DNA from: Marinobacterium arenosum
GTDB taxonomy: Bacteria; Pseudomonadota; Gammaproteobacteria; Pseudomonadales; Balneatricaceae
Length of the DNA stretch: 64,000 bases
Direction: 5' to 3'
NCBI RefSeq assembly: GCF_019795155.1
Contig: NZ_JAILYN010000005.1
Coordinates: 82,733-146,732, forward strand
Shown here: in pieces, positions 1 to 9,977 of the stretch
Numbering within the stretch: the first letter of the stretch is position 1
How the letters are laid out: each line of letters starts with the position of its first letter
Translations under genes and position numbers: made by a program
The notes under the pieces: model-generated
Seen by the model: only the letters and a program-made list of their open reading frames with translations
What the model was told of the DNA's origin: nothing
Databases searched by the model: none

Positions 1-837
1 CTGTGGGATCAGCCACCAGAGTGCCGCCCAGACCAGCAGGCCGACCACCAGGGTGCTGGCCAGCAGCGCCGTGGCGGCGCAGTGGTTGATCCGTTGCTGC
101 TGGTCGGCCAGAGATTCGCTGAACTGCCGGCACTGCTCGGCGTGGCGGTCGGCGGCCCGGTAGAGGATCAGCTCGCGCAGCCCCTGCACGCCGTCGATCA
201 GCGCTGCCCGTAACCGGGCGCCGTCGCGAACCGTAGCTCGTCCGGCCGCGCGGGTGGCGCCGCCGAGCCAGAGCGGGATCAATACCCCGGCCAGCAGCAG
301 GGCCAGGCCGGTCGCCAGCGCCAGGGGCCCGTCGTAGTTGGCGATCACCAACAGCAGCAGCGGTACCGCGACCAGCGCCACCAGGCCGGGCAACAGCACC
401 CGCAGATAGAAGTGGTCCAGCGCGTCTATATCGGCCTGTAGCCGGCTGAGCAGGTCGCCGTGGCGCAGCCCCTGCAGGCCGGCCGGCGCCAGTGGCTCCA
501 GCCGGCGATAGAACCAGACCCGCAGTTCGCTGAGCAGCTTGAAGGTGGCGTTGTGGGTTACCAGCCGTTCGCCGTAGCGGCCGGCGGTACGGACGATCGC
601 CAGGAAGCGGATTACCCCGGCCGGGGTGAAGTAGTTCATGGTGACGCCGGCCAGTCCGGCGGCGGCCATCGCCGCCAGGAACCAGCCGGAGATTGCCAGC
701 AGGCCGATATTGGCCAGCAGGGTCAGCAGCGACAGCAGGGTGCCCAGCGCCATCCAGCGCCAGTGCGGCTTGGCCAATCGCAGGAGGCGCCACAGCAGGG
801 CCAGGGATTCGCGGCGGGAGATTGTCTGCTCAGGCAT
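1..837 (-). CDS. cydC: CydC, thiol-reductant ABC exporter subunit (3' part beyond window edge)
   Basis: Permease half of the heterodimeric CydDC exporter, which moves glutathione/cysteine to the periplasm and is needed to assemble cytochrome bd. About 279 N-terminal residues are visible. They carry hydrophobic helices (around residues 30-60 and 155-190) and the type-1 ABC exporter motif with RHGDLLSRLQADIDALDHFYLR. The ATP-binding domain lies off the left edge, so the gene is cut by the window and is not a natural truncation. The ATG at 837 lies inside the end of cydD (8-nt overlap), implying translational coupling. The family call rests on similarity to CydC and on the adjacent cydD. Confidence 0.9.
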   Translation of the reverse strand, partial: MPEQTISRRESLALLWRLLRLAKPHWRWMALGTLLSLLTLLANIGLLAISGWFLAAMAAAGLAGVTMNYFTPAGVIRFLAIVRTAGRYGERLVTHNATFKLLSELRVWFYRRLEPLAPAGLQGLRHGDLLSRLQADIDALDHFYLRVLLPGLVALVAVPLLLLVIANYDGPLALATGLALLLAGVLIPLWLGGATRAAGRATVRDGARLRAALIDGVQGLRELILYRAADRHAEQCRQFSESLADQQQRINHCAATALLASTLVVGLLVWAALWWLIPQ

Positions 838-2611
838 GCACCGCCTCCTGTGTCGCGCCGAGCATGCGGGCGTAGAGGCCCTGCTGGTTCAGCAGCTGTC
901 GATGGTCGCCCTGTTCGATAACTCGGCCGCCGTCCAGCACCCAGATCCGCTTGGCCTGGCGTACGGTATGCAGCCGGTGCGCCACCACCAGCACGATATG
1001 GTCGCGGGCGTAGCGCTGGATCGCCTGTTGCACCTGTGCTTCGCTGACCCGGTCCAGGTGGGCGGTCGGCTCGTCGAGGATCAGCAGCGAAGCCTGCTTC
1101 AGGAATGCCCGCGCCAGCGCGATCCGCTGGCGCTGGCCGCCGGACAGGCCGGCGCCGCCTTCACCGAGAAGTGTCTGGTAGCCCTCCGGCAGTTGCCGGA
1201 TAAACTCCGCCGCGCCGGCTTGGCGGGCGGCGGCTTCGATCTCTTCAGCGGACGCTTCGGGGTTGCCGAGGGCGATGTTGTCCGCCACCGTGCCGTAGAA
1301 CAGCTGCGGCTGCTGCGGAATCCAGGCCAGCTGGCTGTGGATACTTTCCAGCGCCAGCTTATCCACAGCGGTGCCGTTCAGCCGGTAGCTGCCCTGCTGT
1401 GGATAGATAAAGCGCAGCAGCAGATCGACCAGGGTGCTCTTGCCGGCGCCGCTGGGGCCGACCAGCGCATAGAGGCCGGGCCGGTCGATCTGAAGCTGAA
1501 TATCTTTCAGTGCCGACTGCTCGGCTTCATAGGCGAAGTGAACATTCACAAGTTCGAGTGTGTCGATCGCCGCCAGCTCGGTTGTGGAAGATGAGGCTTT
1601 TTCCACAGGCTCGGCCTGCATGATCGTCATCATCTGCTGGGCGGCGCTGACGCCGGCCATGCGGGCATGGTACTGAGTGCCCAGGTTACGTAGCGGCAGG
1701 TAGAACTCCGGTGCCAGCAGCAGCACCGCCAGGCCGGTAGCGAAATCCAGTTCGCCCCAGTAGAGCCGGAAGCCGATGGTCACCGCCAGCAGCGCGATGC
1801 TGAGCGTGGCGAAGAACTCCAGCGCCAGCGACGACAGGAAGGCGACTCGCAATACCGCCAGAGTGTCGCGCCGAAAACGGTCGGAGATCGCCGCCACGGT
1901 GTCGATCTCGCGCCGGCTGGCACCGAGCAGTTTCAACTGGGTCAGACCGCGGATCAGGTCCAGGAAGTGGCCGCCCATCCGGCCCAGCTGCTGCCAGCGC
2001 TGCTGGTTGAGCTGCTCCGCCTGCTTGCCGATCAGTATCATGAAAAACGGGATCAGCGGCGCGGTGACCAGCAGGATCAGCCCGGACCGCCAATCGACCG
2101 GCAGCACCAGCGCCAGGATCGCCAGCGGCAGGAAGGCGCTCAACGCCACCGCCGGCAGGTAGCGGGCATAGTAGGCCTCCAGCGCCTCGATCCCTTCGTG
2201 CAGGCAGTGGCTGAGTTCGCCGCTGCGCTGCCGCTCCAGCCAGGCCGGGCCGAGCCGTATCAGTTTGCGGAACAGCCGGTCGCGCAGCTGTAGCTTGACC
2301 GCCGCTGCGCTGCGGAACGCCAGTCGTTCGGTGGTCCGCACCAGCAACGCGCGCACCAGCAGCAGGCCGAGCATCGCCCACAGCAGCGGAGCCAGCTCCG
2401 CCAGGCCCTGGTGGCCGAACATCGCGCCGTCGGCGATACGGGCCAGCAGCAGCGCCTGGCCGATCAGCAGGCCGCCGGCCAAGGCGCCGCTGAGCACGGT
2501 CAGCAGCGGCAGCCGGCCGGCCAGCGCTTTGTGCTGCTTCAGCCAGCGCTGGCTGGCCCGGCCGTCGATTTCGGCGGGATTGGCAGTGCTTTGTGCCGCA
2601 GGATTGGGCAT
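830..2611 (-). CDS. cydD: CydD, thiol-reductant ABC exporter subunit
   Basis: 593-residue fused permease-ATPase of the CydDC exporter in the inner membrane. The N-terminal two thirds are six membrane helices. The C-terminal nucleotide-binding domain has Walker A GPSGAGKST, the signature LSGGQRQRIALARA, and Walker B LLILDEPTAHLD followed by a switch His (VVAHRLH). The open frame extends upstream to 2767, but the MPNPAAQ start at 2611 is preferred because the longer version would run through cydX, which starts at 2769. Start and stop are packed tightly: 5 nt after the cydX stop, and an 8-nt overlap with cydC. Together they form the maturation half of the cyd operon. Confidence 0.93.
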   Translation of the reverse strand: MPNPAAQSTANPAEIDGRASQRWLKQHKALAGRLPLLTVLSGALAGGLLIGQALLLARIADGAMFGHQGLAELAPLLWAMLGLLLVRALLVRTTERLAFRSAAAVKLQLRDRLFRKLIRLGPAWLERQRSGELSHCLHEGIEALEAYYARYLPAVALSAFLPLAILALVLPVDWRSGLILLVTAPLIPFFMILIGKQAEQLNQQRWQQLGRMGGHFLDLIRGLTQLKLLGASRREIDTVAAISDRFRRDTLAVLRVAFLSSLALEFFATLSIALLAVTIGFRLYWGELDFATGLAVLLLAPEFYLPLRNLGTQYHARMAGVSAAQQMMTIMQAEPVEKASSSTTELAAIDTLELVNVHFAYEAEQSALKDIQLQIDRPGLYALVGPSGAGKSTLVDLLLRFIYPQQGSYRLNGTAVDKLALESIHSQLAWIPQQPQLFYGTVADNIALGNPEASAEEIEAAARQAGAAEFIRQLPEGYQTLLGEGGAGLSGGQRQRIALARAFLKQASLLILDEPTAHLDRVSEAQVQQAIQRYARDHIVLVVAHRLHTVRQAKRIWVLDGGRVIEQGDHRQLLNQQGLYARMLGATQEAVHA

Positions 2612-2616
2612 CACGC

Positions 2617-2769
2617 TCAGCGCCCCTGCCGTTCCAGTCGGTTGATCAGGTCGCGGACCTGGTCGCGGGCCTCGCTGTCGCTGTGCTGCTCCATCTCGTA
2701 CCACAACACGTTGATCACCCCGAGTGCGCAGGCCAGCAGCACTCCGAGTATCCAGGCGAAATACCACAT
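2617..2769 (-). CDS. cydX: CydX, small subunit of cytochrome bd oxidase
   Basis: A 50-residue open frame lying between cydB and cydD. It begins MWYFAWILGVLLACALGV, which matches the hallmark N-terminus of CydX/YbgT proteins (single transmembrane helix, conserved W-Y-F-A-W-I-L-G). The C-terminal half is charged and cytoplasmic (RDQVRDLINRLERQGR), longer than the 37-residue E. coli CydX. CydX stabilises the haem site of the CydAB oxidase. Its position directly after cydB fits the cydABX order of other gammaproteobacteria. Being under 60 codons, it is easily missed by automated gene calling. Confidence 0.9.
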   Translation of the reverse strand: MWYFAWILGVLLACALGVINVLWYEMEQHSDSEARDQVRDLINRLERQGR

Positions 2770-2838
2770 AGTCGGGTTCCTCTAATTATCAATCGGGCGT
2801 TAATCAGGGAGCGCAGCCGTTGTGCGCCCCCCTTTCTG

Positions 2839-3981
2839 TCAGTAGCTGGAATGGCTGTGCTGACGGATCTCGGTGACGGTCACCCGGCGCCACATGCGGA
2901 TGTAGCACCAGAGGGTGTAGCCGAGGATGATCGGCAGGAAGATCACCACCGCGATGAACATGATATTCAGTGTCAGGTGGCTGGAGACCGCGTCCCACAG
3001 GGTCAGGCTGCTGACCGGGTTGATGCTGGAGGGCATCACGAACGGGAACATCGATACCCCGGCGGTAGCGATGATGCCGAGGATCGCCAGCGAGCTGGCA
3101 GTAAACGCCAGTCCTGCCCGGTCGGCCCGCGACAGCAGCAGCGCCAGCAGTGCGCCGCCGAAGCCGAGCGCCGGGAACAGCAGGGTCAGCGGCTGCAACC
3201 GGTAGTTGTTCAGCCAGCCGCCGCTGACCAGTTCGACGCTCTTCGCCAGCGGTGCCGGCGCGCCGTTGGTGTCCGGCAGGTTGCTGATCAGGTAGCCGTC
3301 GATGCCGGTGGCCAGCCAGACGCCGGCCAGCGCGAAGCCGGCGACGGTCAGCAGCGCGGCCCACTGGGCCACCCGCGCGGCGCGGCCGGCAACCGGCTCG
3401 GCGGCGCGCAGCTGCAGCCAGAGCGCACCGTGCGTGGTCAGCATCGCCGAGCTGACCAGCCCGCAAAGCAGTGCGAACGGATGGAACAGCTCCAGAAAGG
3501 CGCCGCTGTAGCTGGCCCGCATCAGGTTATCCAGTTCGAACGGCACTCCCAGCAGCAGGTTGCCGAAAGCGACGCCGAACACCAGCGGCGGAATTGAGCT
3601 GCCGACGAACAGCGCCCAGTCCCAGCTGTTGCGCCAGCGCGGATCGGCGATCTTGCTGCGGTAGTCGAAGCCGACCGGCCGCAGGAACAGCGCGAACAGC
3701 ACCAGCAGCATGGCGAAATAGAAGCCGGAGAAGGCCGCCGCGTAGACCATCGGCCAGGCGGCGAACAGCGCGCCGCCGGCGGTGATCAGCCAGACCTGGT
3801 TGCCGTCCCAGTGGGCACCGACGGTGTTGATGATCACCCGGCGTTGTTCGTCATTTCTGCCGACCAGCGGCAGCAGGGTGCCGACCCCCATATCCATGCC
3901 GTCGGCGATTGCAAAGCCGATCAGCAGGGCGCCGATCAGCGCCCACCAGATCAGTTTCAGGGTTTCGTAATCGAAGATCAT
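2839..3981 (-). CDS. cydB: Cytochrome bd ubiquinol oxidase subunit II
   Basis: 380-residue integral membrane subunit of the bd-type quinol oxidase, which reduces O2 to water at very low oxygen. The N-terminus MIFDYETLKLIWWALIGALL and the motifs GFAIADGMDMGVG and NTVGAHWDGNQVWLITAGGALFAAWP are diagnostic of CydB. Length equals the family norm (about 379 in E. coli). It starts 14 nt after the cydA stop (3996) and is followed by cydX, so all three oxidase subunits are co-transcribed on the minus strand. Confidence 0.96.
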   Translation of the reverse strand: MIFDYETLKLIWWALIGALLIGFAIADGMDMGVGTLLPLVGRNDEQRRVIINTVGAHWDGNQVWLITAGGALFAAWPMVYAAAFSGFYFAMLLVLFALFLRPVGFDYRSKIADPRWRNSWDWALFVGSSIPPLVFGVAFGNLLLGVPFELDNLMRASYSGAFLELFHPFALLCGLVSSAMLTTHGALWLQLRAAEPVAGRAARVAQWAALLTVAGFALAGVWLATGIDGYLISNLPDTNGAPAPLAKSVELVSGGWLNNYRLQPLTLLFPALGFGGALLALLLSRADRAGLAFTASSLAILGIIATAGVSMFPFVMPSSINPVSSLTLWDAVSSHLTLNIMFIAVVIFLPIILGYTLWCYIRMWRRVTVTEIRQHSHSSY

Positions 3982-3995
3982 TGCCAGCGTTCCTG

Positions 3996-5588
3996 TTAAG
4001 CGTTAACCGTTTCCAGCGTGCGGCGCTCAGCGTCCGCCGGCTGGCTTTCGAAGTGGTAGCGGCCGGTGTGCAGTGAGCTGGGGCCGAGCCGGGCGAAGCG
4101 GAACATCAGCCAGAGCTCGATCACCGCCAGCACGCTGTAGAACAGGATGAAGCCGGTCAGGCTGATGATCAGGTCGCGGGCTTCGAGGCTGGAGGCTGCC
4201 ATGAAAGTTGGCAGCACCTCGCTGATCGCCCAGGGCTGGCGGCCGAACTCGGCCACGAACCAGCCGGTCTCGATGGCGATCCAGGGCAGCGGGATGGCGA
4301 ACAGCGCCATCTTCAGCAACCAGCGCTTCTGTTCGATCTGGCGGCGGGCGTTGTAGTAGAACGCCAGCGCGAAGATCAGCAGCATCGCGAAGCCGCAGGC
4401 CACCATCACCCGGAAGCTCCAGAACAGCGGCGCCACCGGCGGGGTGGAGTCCTTCACCGCCAGCTGGATCTGCTGCTCGGTGGCATCGGTCACCTGGTCG
4501 GTGTAGCGCTTGAGCAGCAGGCCGTAGCCCAGGTCTTGCTTCAGTTCGTCGAAGCGGGCGATGTTTTCCGGCGTCTCCTCGCCGTTGCGCAGTTTCTGCA
4601 GGTAGTCGTAGGCGATCATGCCGTTGCGAATCCGCTGCTCATGCTGCGCTTCCAGATCCTTGATGCCGGGCACCTGCTGGTCCAGCGAGCGGGTGGCGAT
4701 GATGCCCATCAGGTAAGGGATCTTGACCGCATAGTGGGTATGCTGGGCTTCGTCATCGGGCAGGCCGAACAGGGTGAATGCCGCCGGTGCCGGCTCGGTG
4801 TGCCATTCCGCCTCGATTGCCGCCAATTTGACCTTCTGCACGTCGCCCACCTCGTAGCCGGATTCGTCACCCAGCACGATCACCGACAGGATCGACGCCA
4901 GGCCGAAGCCGGCCGCCACCGAGAACGAGCGCTTGGCGAACGCCAGGTCGCGCCCTTTCAGGATGTAGTAGCTGCTGATCCCCAGTACGAACATCGACGC
5001 GGCCACGTAGCCGGCGGCGACGGTGTGGATGAACTTCACCTGGGCCACCGGGTTGAACACCAGCTCGGCGAAGCTGGTCATCTCCATCCGCATGGTCTGG
5101 TAGTTGAATTCGGCGCCGACCGGGTTCTGCATCCAGCCGTTGGCGATCAGGATCCACAGCGCCGACAGGTTGGTGCCCAGCGCCATCAGCATGGTGCAGG
5201 CCAGGTGCTGGCGCTTGCTGAGCCGCTGCCAGCCGAGGAAGAACATGCCGACGAAGGTGGATTCCAGGAAGAACGCCATCAGCCCCTCGATCGCCAACGG
5301 TGCGCCGAACACGTCGCCGACGTAGTGCGAGTAGTAGGACCAGTTGGTGCCGAACTCGAACTCCATGGTCAGGCCGGTGGTGACCCCCAGCGCGAAGTTG
5401 ATGCCGAACAGCTTGCCCCAGAACTGGGTCATATCGCGGTAGATCTCGCGGCCGGTCATTACGTAGACCGACTCCATGATCACCAGGATCCAGGTCATCC
5501 CCAGCGTCAGCGGGACGAACAGGAAGTGGTACAGCGCGGTGATGGCGAACTGCCAGCGCGACAGCTCGACCAGTGATGCGTCAAACAT
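3996..5588 (-). CDS. cydA: Cytochrome bd ubiquinol oxidase subunit I
   Basis: 530-residue subunit carrying haems b558, b595 and d. The start at 5588 ([21 protein letters not shown]) is chosen over the upstream frame start at 5675 because it aligns with the family N-terminus and the upstream 29 residues overlap the preceding gene. The axial-ligand His is in [14 protein letters not shown] near residue 19, and the signature [14 protein letters not shown] lies near residue 415. A long hydrophilic Q-loop (about residues 240-400) containing [15 protein letters not shown] marks the long-loop, E. coli-type subfamily. The gene follows the GbsR-like regulator by 13 nt. Confidence 0.97.
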   Translation of the reverse strand: MFDASLVELSRWQFAITALYHFLFVPLTLGMTWILVIMESVYVMTGREIYRDMTQFWGKLFGINFALGVTTGLTMEFEFGTNWSYYSHYVGDVFGAPLAIEGLMAFFLESTFVGMFFLGWQRLSKRQHLACTMLMALGTNLSALWILIANGWMQNPVGAEFNYQTMRMEMTSFAELVFNPVAQVKFIHTVAAGYVAASMFVLGISSYYILKGRDLAFAKRSFSVAAGFGLASILSVIVLGDESGYEVGDVQKVKLAAIEAEWHTEPAPAAFTLFGLPDDEAQHTHYAVKIPYLMGIIATRSLDQQVPGIKDLEAQHEQRIRNGMIAYDYLQKLRNGEETPENIARFDELKQDLGYGLLLKRYTDQVTDATEQQIQLAVKDSTPPVAPLFWSFRVMVACGFAMLLIFALAFYYNARRQIEQKRWLLKMALFAIPLPWIAIETGWFVAEFGRQPWAISEVLPTFMAASSLEARDLIISLTGFILFYSVLAVIELWLMFRFARLGPSSLHTGRYHFESQPADAERRTLETVNA

Positions 5589-5601
5589 GGTAGCTCCGAA
5601 T

Positions 5602-6210
5602 TTATTCCGATTTTCTGTCGGAGGTGTTGTCAGGTGCCTGCCCGGTGGCTTTGTCGGTCTGTTTGCCGCTGCCACCCAGCAGCTGTTCCTTGATCTCCAT
5701 CATCCGAGTCACGCCGGCACCCAGTTTCATCAGGGTGTTGAGCTTGTCCGGGTTTAGCCGCTGCAGTTCGCTGGCCCACTGGGTGGTGGTTTCCAGCAGG
5801 TCGTGGATCTCCCGCATCCGGTCCTGGGCGTAGGCTTCGCTGTCGTTGGCCGGGGCCTCCAGCAGGATGTCACGCAGCATCGACAGAGTCGGGTCCACCT
5901 CGCGTTTGCGGCGTTCTTCGAACACCCTGTTGGCCATCTCCCAGATGGTGCCGCGCGGTGTGAAGTAATCCTTGCGGTCGCCCGGAATATGGCTCTGCTG
6001 GATCAGCTGCCAGGACTGCAGCTCCTTCAACCCCATGCTGACGTTGCCGCGCGAGATGTTCAGCGCATCGGCGATCTGGTTGGCGTTCAGCGGCTTGTCC
6101 GAAACCACCAGCAGGGCATACATCTGGCCTACGGTGCGATTGAACCCCCAGCGGCTTCCCATCTCGCCGAAGTGGAAAACGAAGGACTCGATCATTGGTG
6201 AGAGCTGCAT
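5602..6210 (-). CDS. GbsR/MarR-family transcriptional regulator heading the cyd operon
   Basis: 202-residue winged-helix DNA-binding protein. Residues about 40-75 hold the helix-turn-helix ([27 protein letters not shown]) followed by a wing (GDRKDYFTP), typical of GbsR-type MarR relatives. The C-terminus is a coiled, charged dimerisation tail. It is the first gene of the operon, 13 nt before cydA, so it probably regulates the oxidase operon and itself. A palindrome at 6226-6249 lies just before its start codon and is the obvious candidate binding site. Neither the ligand nor the sign of regulation can be read from the sequence. Confidence 0.85.
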   Translation of the reverse strand: MQLSPMIESFVFHFGEMGSRWGFNRTVGQMYALLVVSDKPLNANQIADALNISRGNVSMGLKELQSWQLIQQSHIPGDRKDYFTPRGTIWEMANRVFEERRKREVDPTLSMLRDILLEAPANDSEAYAQDRMREIHDLLETTTQWASELQRLNPDKLNTLMKLGAGVTRMMEIKEQLLGGSGKQTDKATGQAPDNTSDRKSE

Positions 6211-6225
6211 TTTATGATCCTTCTA

Positions 6226-6249
6226 AACTTTCAGAATTTTCTGAAAGTT
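6226..6249. promoter_or_regulatory. Palindromic operator candidate before the cyd operon
   Basis: Perfect inverted repeat with 11-bp arms (AACTTTCAGAA and its complement) separated by TT, ending 16 nt before the regulator start codon. It covers the predicted -10 element and start site, the position expected of a repressor site. MarR-type dimers bind symmetric sites of this size, so autoregulation by the adjacent gene is inferred. Confidence 0.7.
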
Positions 6250-6273
6250 AGATTTTTCCTTGTCCCGGGTCAA
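6245..6273 (-). promoter_or_regulatory. Putative sigma-70 promoter of the regulator-cyd operon
   Basis: On the minus strand, TTGACC (6273-6268) is followed after 17 bp by TAACTT (6250-6245). The -35 is good and the -10 is poor, which fits a promoter needing an activator. Transcription would start near 6238. Confidence 0.45.
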
Positions 6274-6291
6274 TAGGGCGGATTGTCGCAG

Positions 6292-6305
6292 TTGATGGAT
6301 ATCAA
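6292..6305. promoter_or_regulatory. FNR/Anr box upstream of the cyd operon
   Basis: TTGATGGATATCAA is a perfect match to the FNR/Anr consensus TTGAT-N4-ATCAA. Its centre is about 60 bp upstream of the predicted start site near 6238, the classic class I activator position (-61.5). This suggests oxygen-limitation control of the bd oxidase, as known for cyd operons in other gammaproteobacteria. Confidence 0.75.
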
Positions 6306-6574
6306 GGCGCCCAGCAGGAAAAAGCGCTAGCTGGGATCGGTTTTGTTTGCTGTGGACAGTTACTTGAAAGTCTTATCTAACAGTGGGTTATAAGATCTAC
6401 TGCGGGTCCATCTATGGCTGGAGAGAGCAGAAATAGAAAATTTGGACAGGATGGGGATCTGTCGTGCAGGGGACGGTAGTGGTCGTATTGCATGGGCTCG
6501 GGCCTCAATCATTTAGCACTTTAAGCTGGAATGATTGACACCTTATGCCGGGGGGCAGGCGAAGTGTATAACCT
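6306..6574. other. Gene-free spacer upstream of the cyd operon
   Basis: About 270 bp between the FNR box and the terminator of the symporter gene. No convincing open frame, RNA gene or repeat is visible. The A+T content appears higher than in neighbouring genes. Confidence 0.5.
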
Positions 6575-6600
6575 AAAAAGGGAGCCTGGGGCTCCCTTTT
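6575..6600 (-). terminator. Rho-independent terminator after the DAACS symporter gene
   Basis: Stem GGGAGCC/GGCTCCC with a short loop, flanked by A/T runs on both sides. On the minus strand it lies 18 nt after the symporter stop codon and ends in a run of five T. The symmetric A/T runs could also stop rightward transcription. Confidence 0.85.
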
Positions 6601-6618
6601 CAATGGTGGAATCAGTAA

Positions 6619-7914
6619 TCAGGCGTTGGCGCTTTCGCGGCTAGCCTGTACTTCACTGACCGGCTCGGCCGCGTTGTAGATCGACTCGTCCAGTTCGTTC
6701 TCGGACTTGCCGACCAGTACCGACACCATCAGGTCGCCGGAGACGTTGACGCAGGTGCGGGCCATATCCAGGATACGGTCGATACCGGCGACGATCGCCA
6801 GACCTTCCATCGGCAGGCCTACAGTGGTCAGTACCAGCGACAGCATGATCAGGCCGGCGCCCGGTACACCGGCGGTACCGACCGACGCCAGGGTCGAGGT
6901 GGCGATGATGGTCAGGTAGTCGGCCATGCTCAGGTCGATACCGAAGGCCTGGGCCACGAACAGTGCGGCAACACCCTGGTAAAGTGCGGTGCCGTCCATG
7001 TTGATGGTGGCGCCCAGCGGCAGCACGAAGCTGGAGATCCCTTTGGAAACACCGAGATTTTCCTGGGCGCAGCGCATACTGACCGGCAGGGTGCCGGAGC
7101 TGCTGGTGCTGGTGAAGGCCATCATCTGGGCATTGACGATGCCCTTGAGGTACTGAACCGGACGCAGACGGGCGACGGTGCTGATCAGGCCGCTGTAGAC
7201 CACCAGGACGTGCAGGATACAGCCGATGTATACGGCAGCGATCACCTTGATCAGCGGCAGCAGCACATCCAGACCGTACTTGCCGGCCACCCAGGCCATC
7301 AGCGCGAAGATACCGTACGGTGCGAACTTCATCACCAGTTCGGTCAGCTTGTACATCGCCTCGGCGAAGCTGTTGAACAGCTTGACCGCCGGCTCGGCTT
7401 TCTCGCCGATCATGTTCAGGGCGATACCCAGACCCAGTGCAAAGACGATGATCTGCAGGATCTTACCGCCGGCCAGGGCTTCGATCGGGTTTTTCGGGAT
7501 CAACGCCAGCAAGGTGCTGACCAGCCCCGGCGCCTCTTTGGCTGCCGCGGCCGATTCTGCGGAGACGCTCATATCGAGCCCCGCACCCGGCATCAATACG
7601 GTGCCAAGGCCCAGGCCGATGGAGATCGCCACGGCGGTGGTGGCCAGATAGATGACGATCGATTTCATGCCGATGCGACCCATCTTGCGGGTATCCTGCA
7701 TCGAGGTGACGCCGACGATCAGCGAGCAGAACACCAGCGGTACGATCAGCATCTTGATGGCGTTGATGAACAGGGTACCGATCGGCTTCAGCAGCTCGGC
7801 ATCCGGGCCCATGACGATACCGACGATGATACCGGCGATCATGCCGATAAAGATCTTTTTCCACAGGGCCAGGTTACCCCAGCCCCCTTTGGAAGTATTG
7901 GTTGCAGTGGTCAT
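6619..7914 (-). CDS. Dicarboxylate/amino acid:cation symporter (DAACS family, GltP-like)
   Basis: 431-residue inner-membrane secondary transporter that couples uptake of acidic amino acids or C4-dicarboxylates to Na+ or H+. Diagnostic elements are the serine-rich re-entrant loop TSTSSSGTLPVS (about residue 270) and the NMDGTALYQG motif (about residue 305). The C-terminal helical hairpin has the repeated ASVGTAGVPGAG. It lies downstream of aspA on the same strand, separated by the aspA terminator. This suggests uptake of the aspartate or glutamate that AspA uses, or export/import of the fumarate product. The exact substrate cannot be told from sequence alone. Confidence 0.9.
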   Translation of the reverse strand: MTTATNTSKGGWGNLALWKKIFIGMIAGIIVGIVMGPDAELLKPIGTLFINAIKMLIVPLVFCSLIVGVTSMQDTRKMGRIGMKSIVIYLATTAVAISIGLGLGTVLMPGAGLDMSVSAESAAAAKEAPGLVSTLLALIPKNPIEALAGGKILQIIVFALGLGIALNMIGEKAEPAVKLFNSFAEAMYKLTELVMKFAPYGIFALMAWVAGKYGLDVLLPLIKVIAAVYIGCILHVLVVYSGLISTVARLRPVQYLKGIVNAQMMAFTSTSSSGTLPVSMRCAQENLGVSKGISSFVLPLGATINMDGTALYQGVAALFVAQAFGIDLSMADYLTIIATSTLASVGTAGVPGAGLIMLSLVLTTVGLPMEGLAIVAGIDRILDMARTCVNVSGDLMVSVLVGKSENELDESIYNAAEPVSEVQASRESANA

Positions 7915-7960
7915 AGTTCAGGTCTCTTCTTATCGTTGTTGGACGGCATTGTCCGGCAGC

Positions 7961-8000
7961 AAAAAAAAGACCGCCCCGCCACCATGGACGCGGGGCGGTC
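7961..8000 (-). terminator. Rho-independent terminator after aspA
   Basis: Strong GC stem (GACCGCCCCGC against GCGGGGCGGTC, 10-nt loop) followed on the minus strand by eight T. It starts 5 nt after the aspA stop and lies about 50 nt before the symporter start, so any co-transcription of the symporter depends on read-through. Confidence 0.9.
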
Positions 8001-8004
8001 CATC

Positions 8005-9417
<1,413 letters not shown>

Positions 9418-9522
9418 GGCGATGTACGCTTTTGTTGTTATCTACTGTTTTCTATTTCGAGACTGCGCTGCCGTTTCGGGGCGGTCAGCAATGTCGCTTC
9501 GTCTCTTTGACCCTTTAGTTAC

Positions 9523-9538
9523 AGCAAACTCAATGCCA
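9523..9538 (-). promoter_or_regulatory. Sigma-54 (RpoN) promoter of aspA
   Basis: Minus-strand TGGCAT-TGAGT-TTGCT matches the -24/-12 consensus TGGCAC-N5-TTGCW at all but one position, with the invariant GG and GC exactly 10 bp apart. Transcription would start near 9513, about 95 nt before the aspA start codon. Confidence 0.75.
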
Positions 9539-9620
9539 GAACCGCTTTTTTAAATTTAAGTTGCTGTTTTGTAAGGTTTATTTGTTTGGTTTTGAGGTGC
9601 CTTCCCGAGCTTGAAACCCT

Positions 9621-9732
9621 ATAACCAGGGTTATGGATCGCTGACCGGACGAATGGTCTGGCTTGCCGGGAGGGCCCGTAGTTACTGAGGTTGGAGGGGT
9701 ATAACCGCCGTTATGGTGATAACCCTGGTTAT
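9621..9732. promoter_or_regulatory. Three ATAAC-N4-GTTAT palindromes, candidate enhancer sites
   Basis: Three 14-bp palindromes share the form ATAAC-N4-GTTAT, with central bases CAGG (9621-9634), CGCC (9701-9714) and CCTG (9719-9732). The outer two also form an inverted repeat of about 21 bp (9614-9634 against 9719-9740). Their centres lie about 115, 195 and 210 bp upstream of the predicted aspA start site, the usual range for upstream activating sites of sigma-54 activators. No known regulator is recognised from the motif. Confidence 0.6.
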
Positions 9733-9747
9733 AGGGGTTTAAAGAGC

Positions 9748-9830
9748 CTTGTAGGGTGGGCACGTTTTTTTGGTGCCCACGAGCCGATTGTTCACCTGAG
9801 GTAGATGTTTCCCGCTCACCCGCGAAGAAG
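9748..9830. repeat. GTAGGGTGGGCACG intergenic repeat, copy 1
   Basis: Begins CTTGTAGGGTGGGCACG, then a T-run and the complementary GTGCCCAC, giving a hairpin. It is followed by a conserved tail (GTAGATGTTTCCCGCT...CGAAGAA). A second copy with the same order is at 52405-52485. Confidence 0.75.
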
Positions 9831-9977
9831 CTTTAAGAGAAGGCATTCCATTACACGCTGGAATTTTGCATAAACAGGAACGATTCCAATTGGTCATAGG
9901 TCGACTGCCAGGGTTTCGCTGTTCGTCGCCGATACCGGCCTGCTACAGTGCCGACCAGATGAACTGGAGATCAATGA

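Noticed and set aside
9578..9763. 61-codon minus-strand frame upstream of aspA
   Set aside because: It spans the palindromes and repeat element; composition (N/Y/G/P-rich) and lack of a ribosome-binding site argue against a gene.
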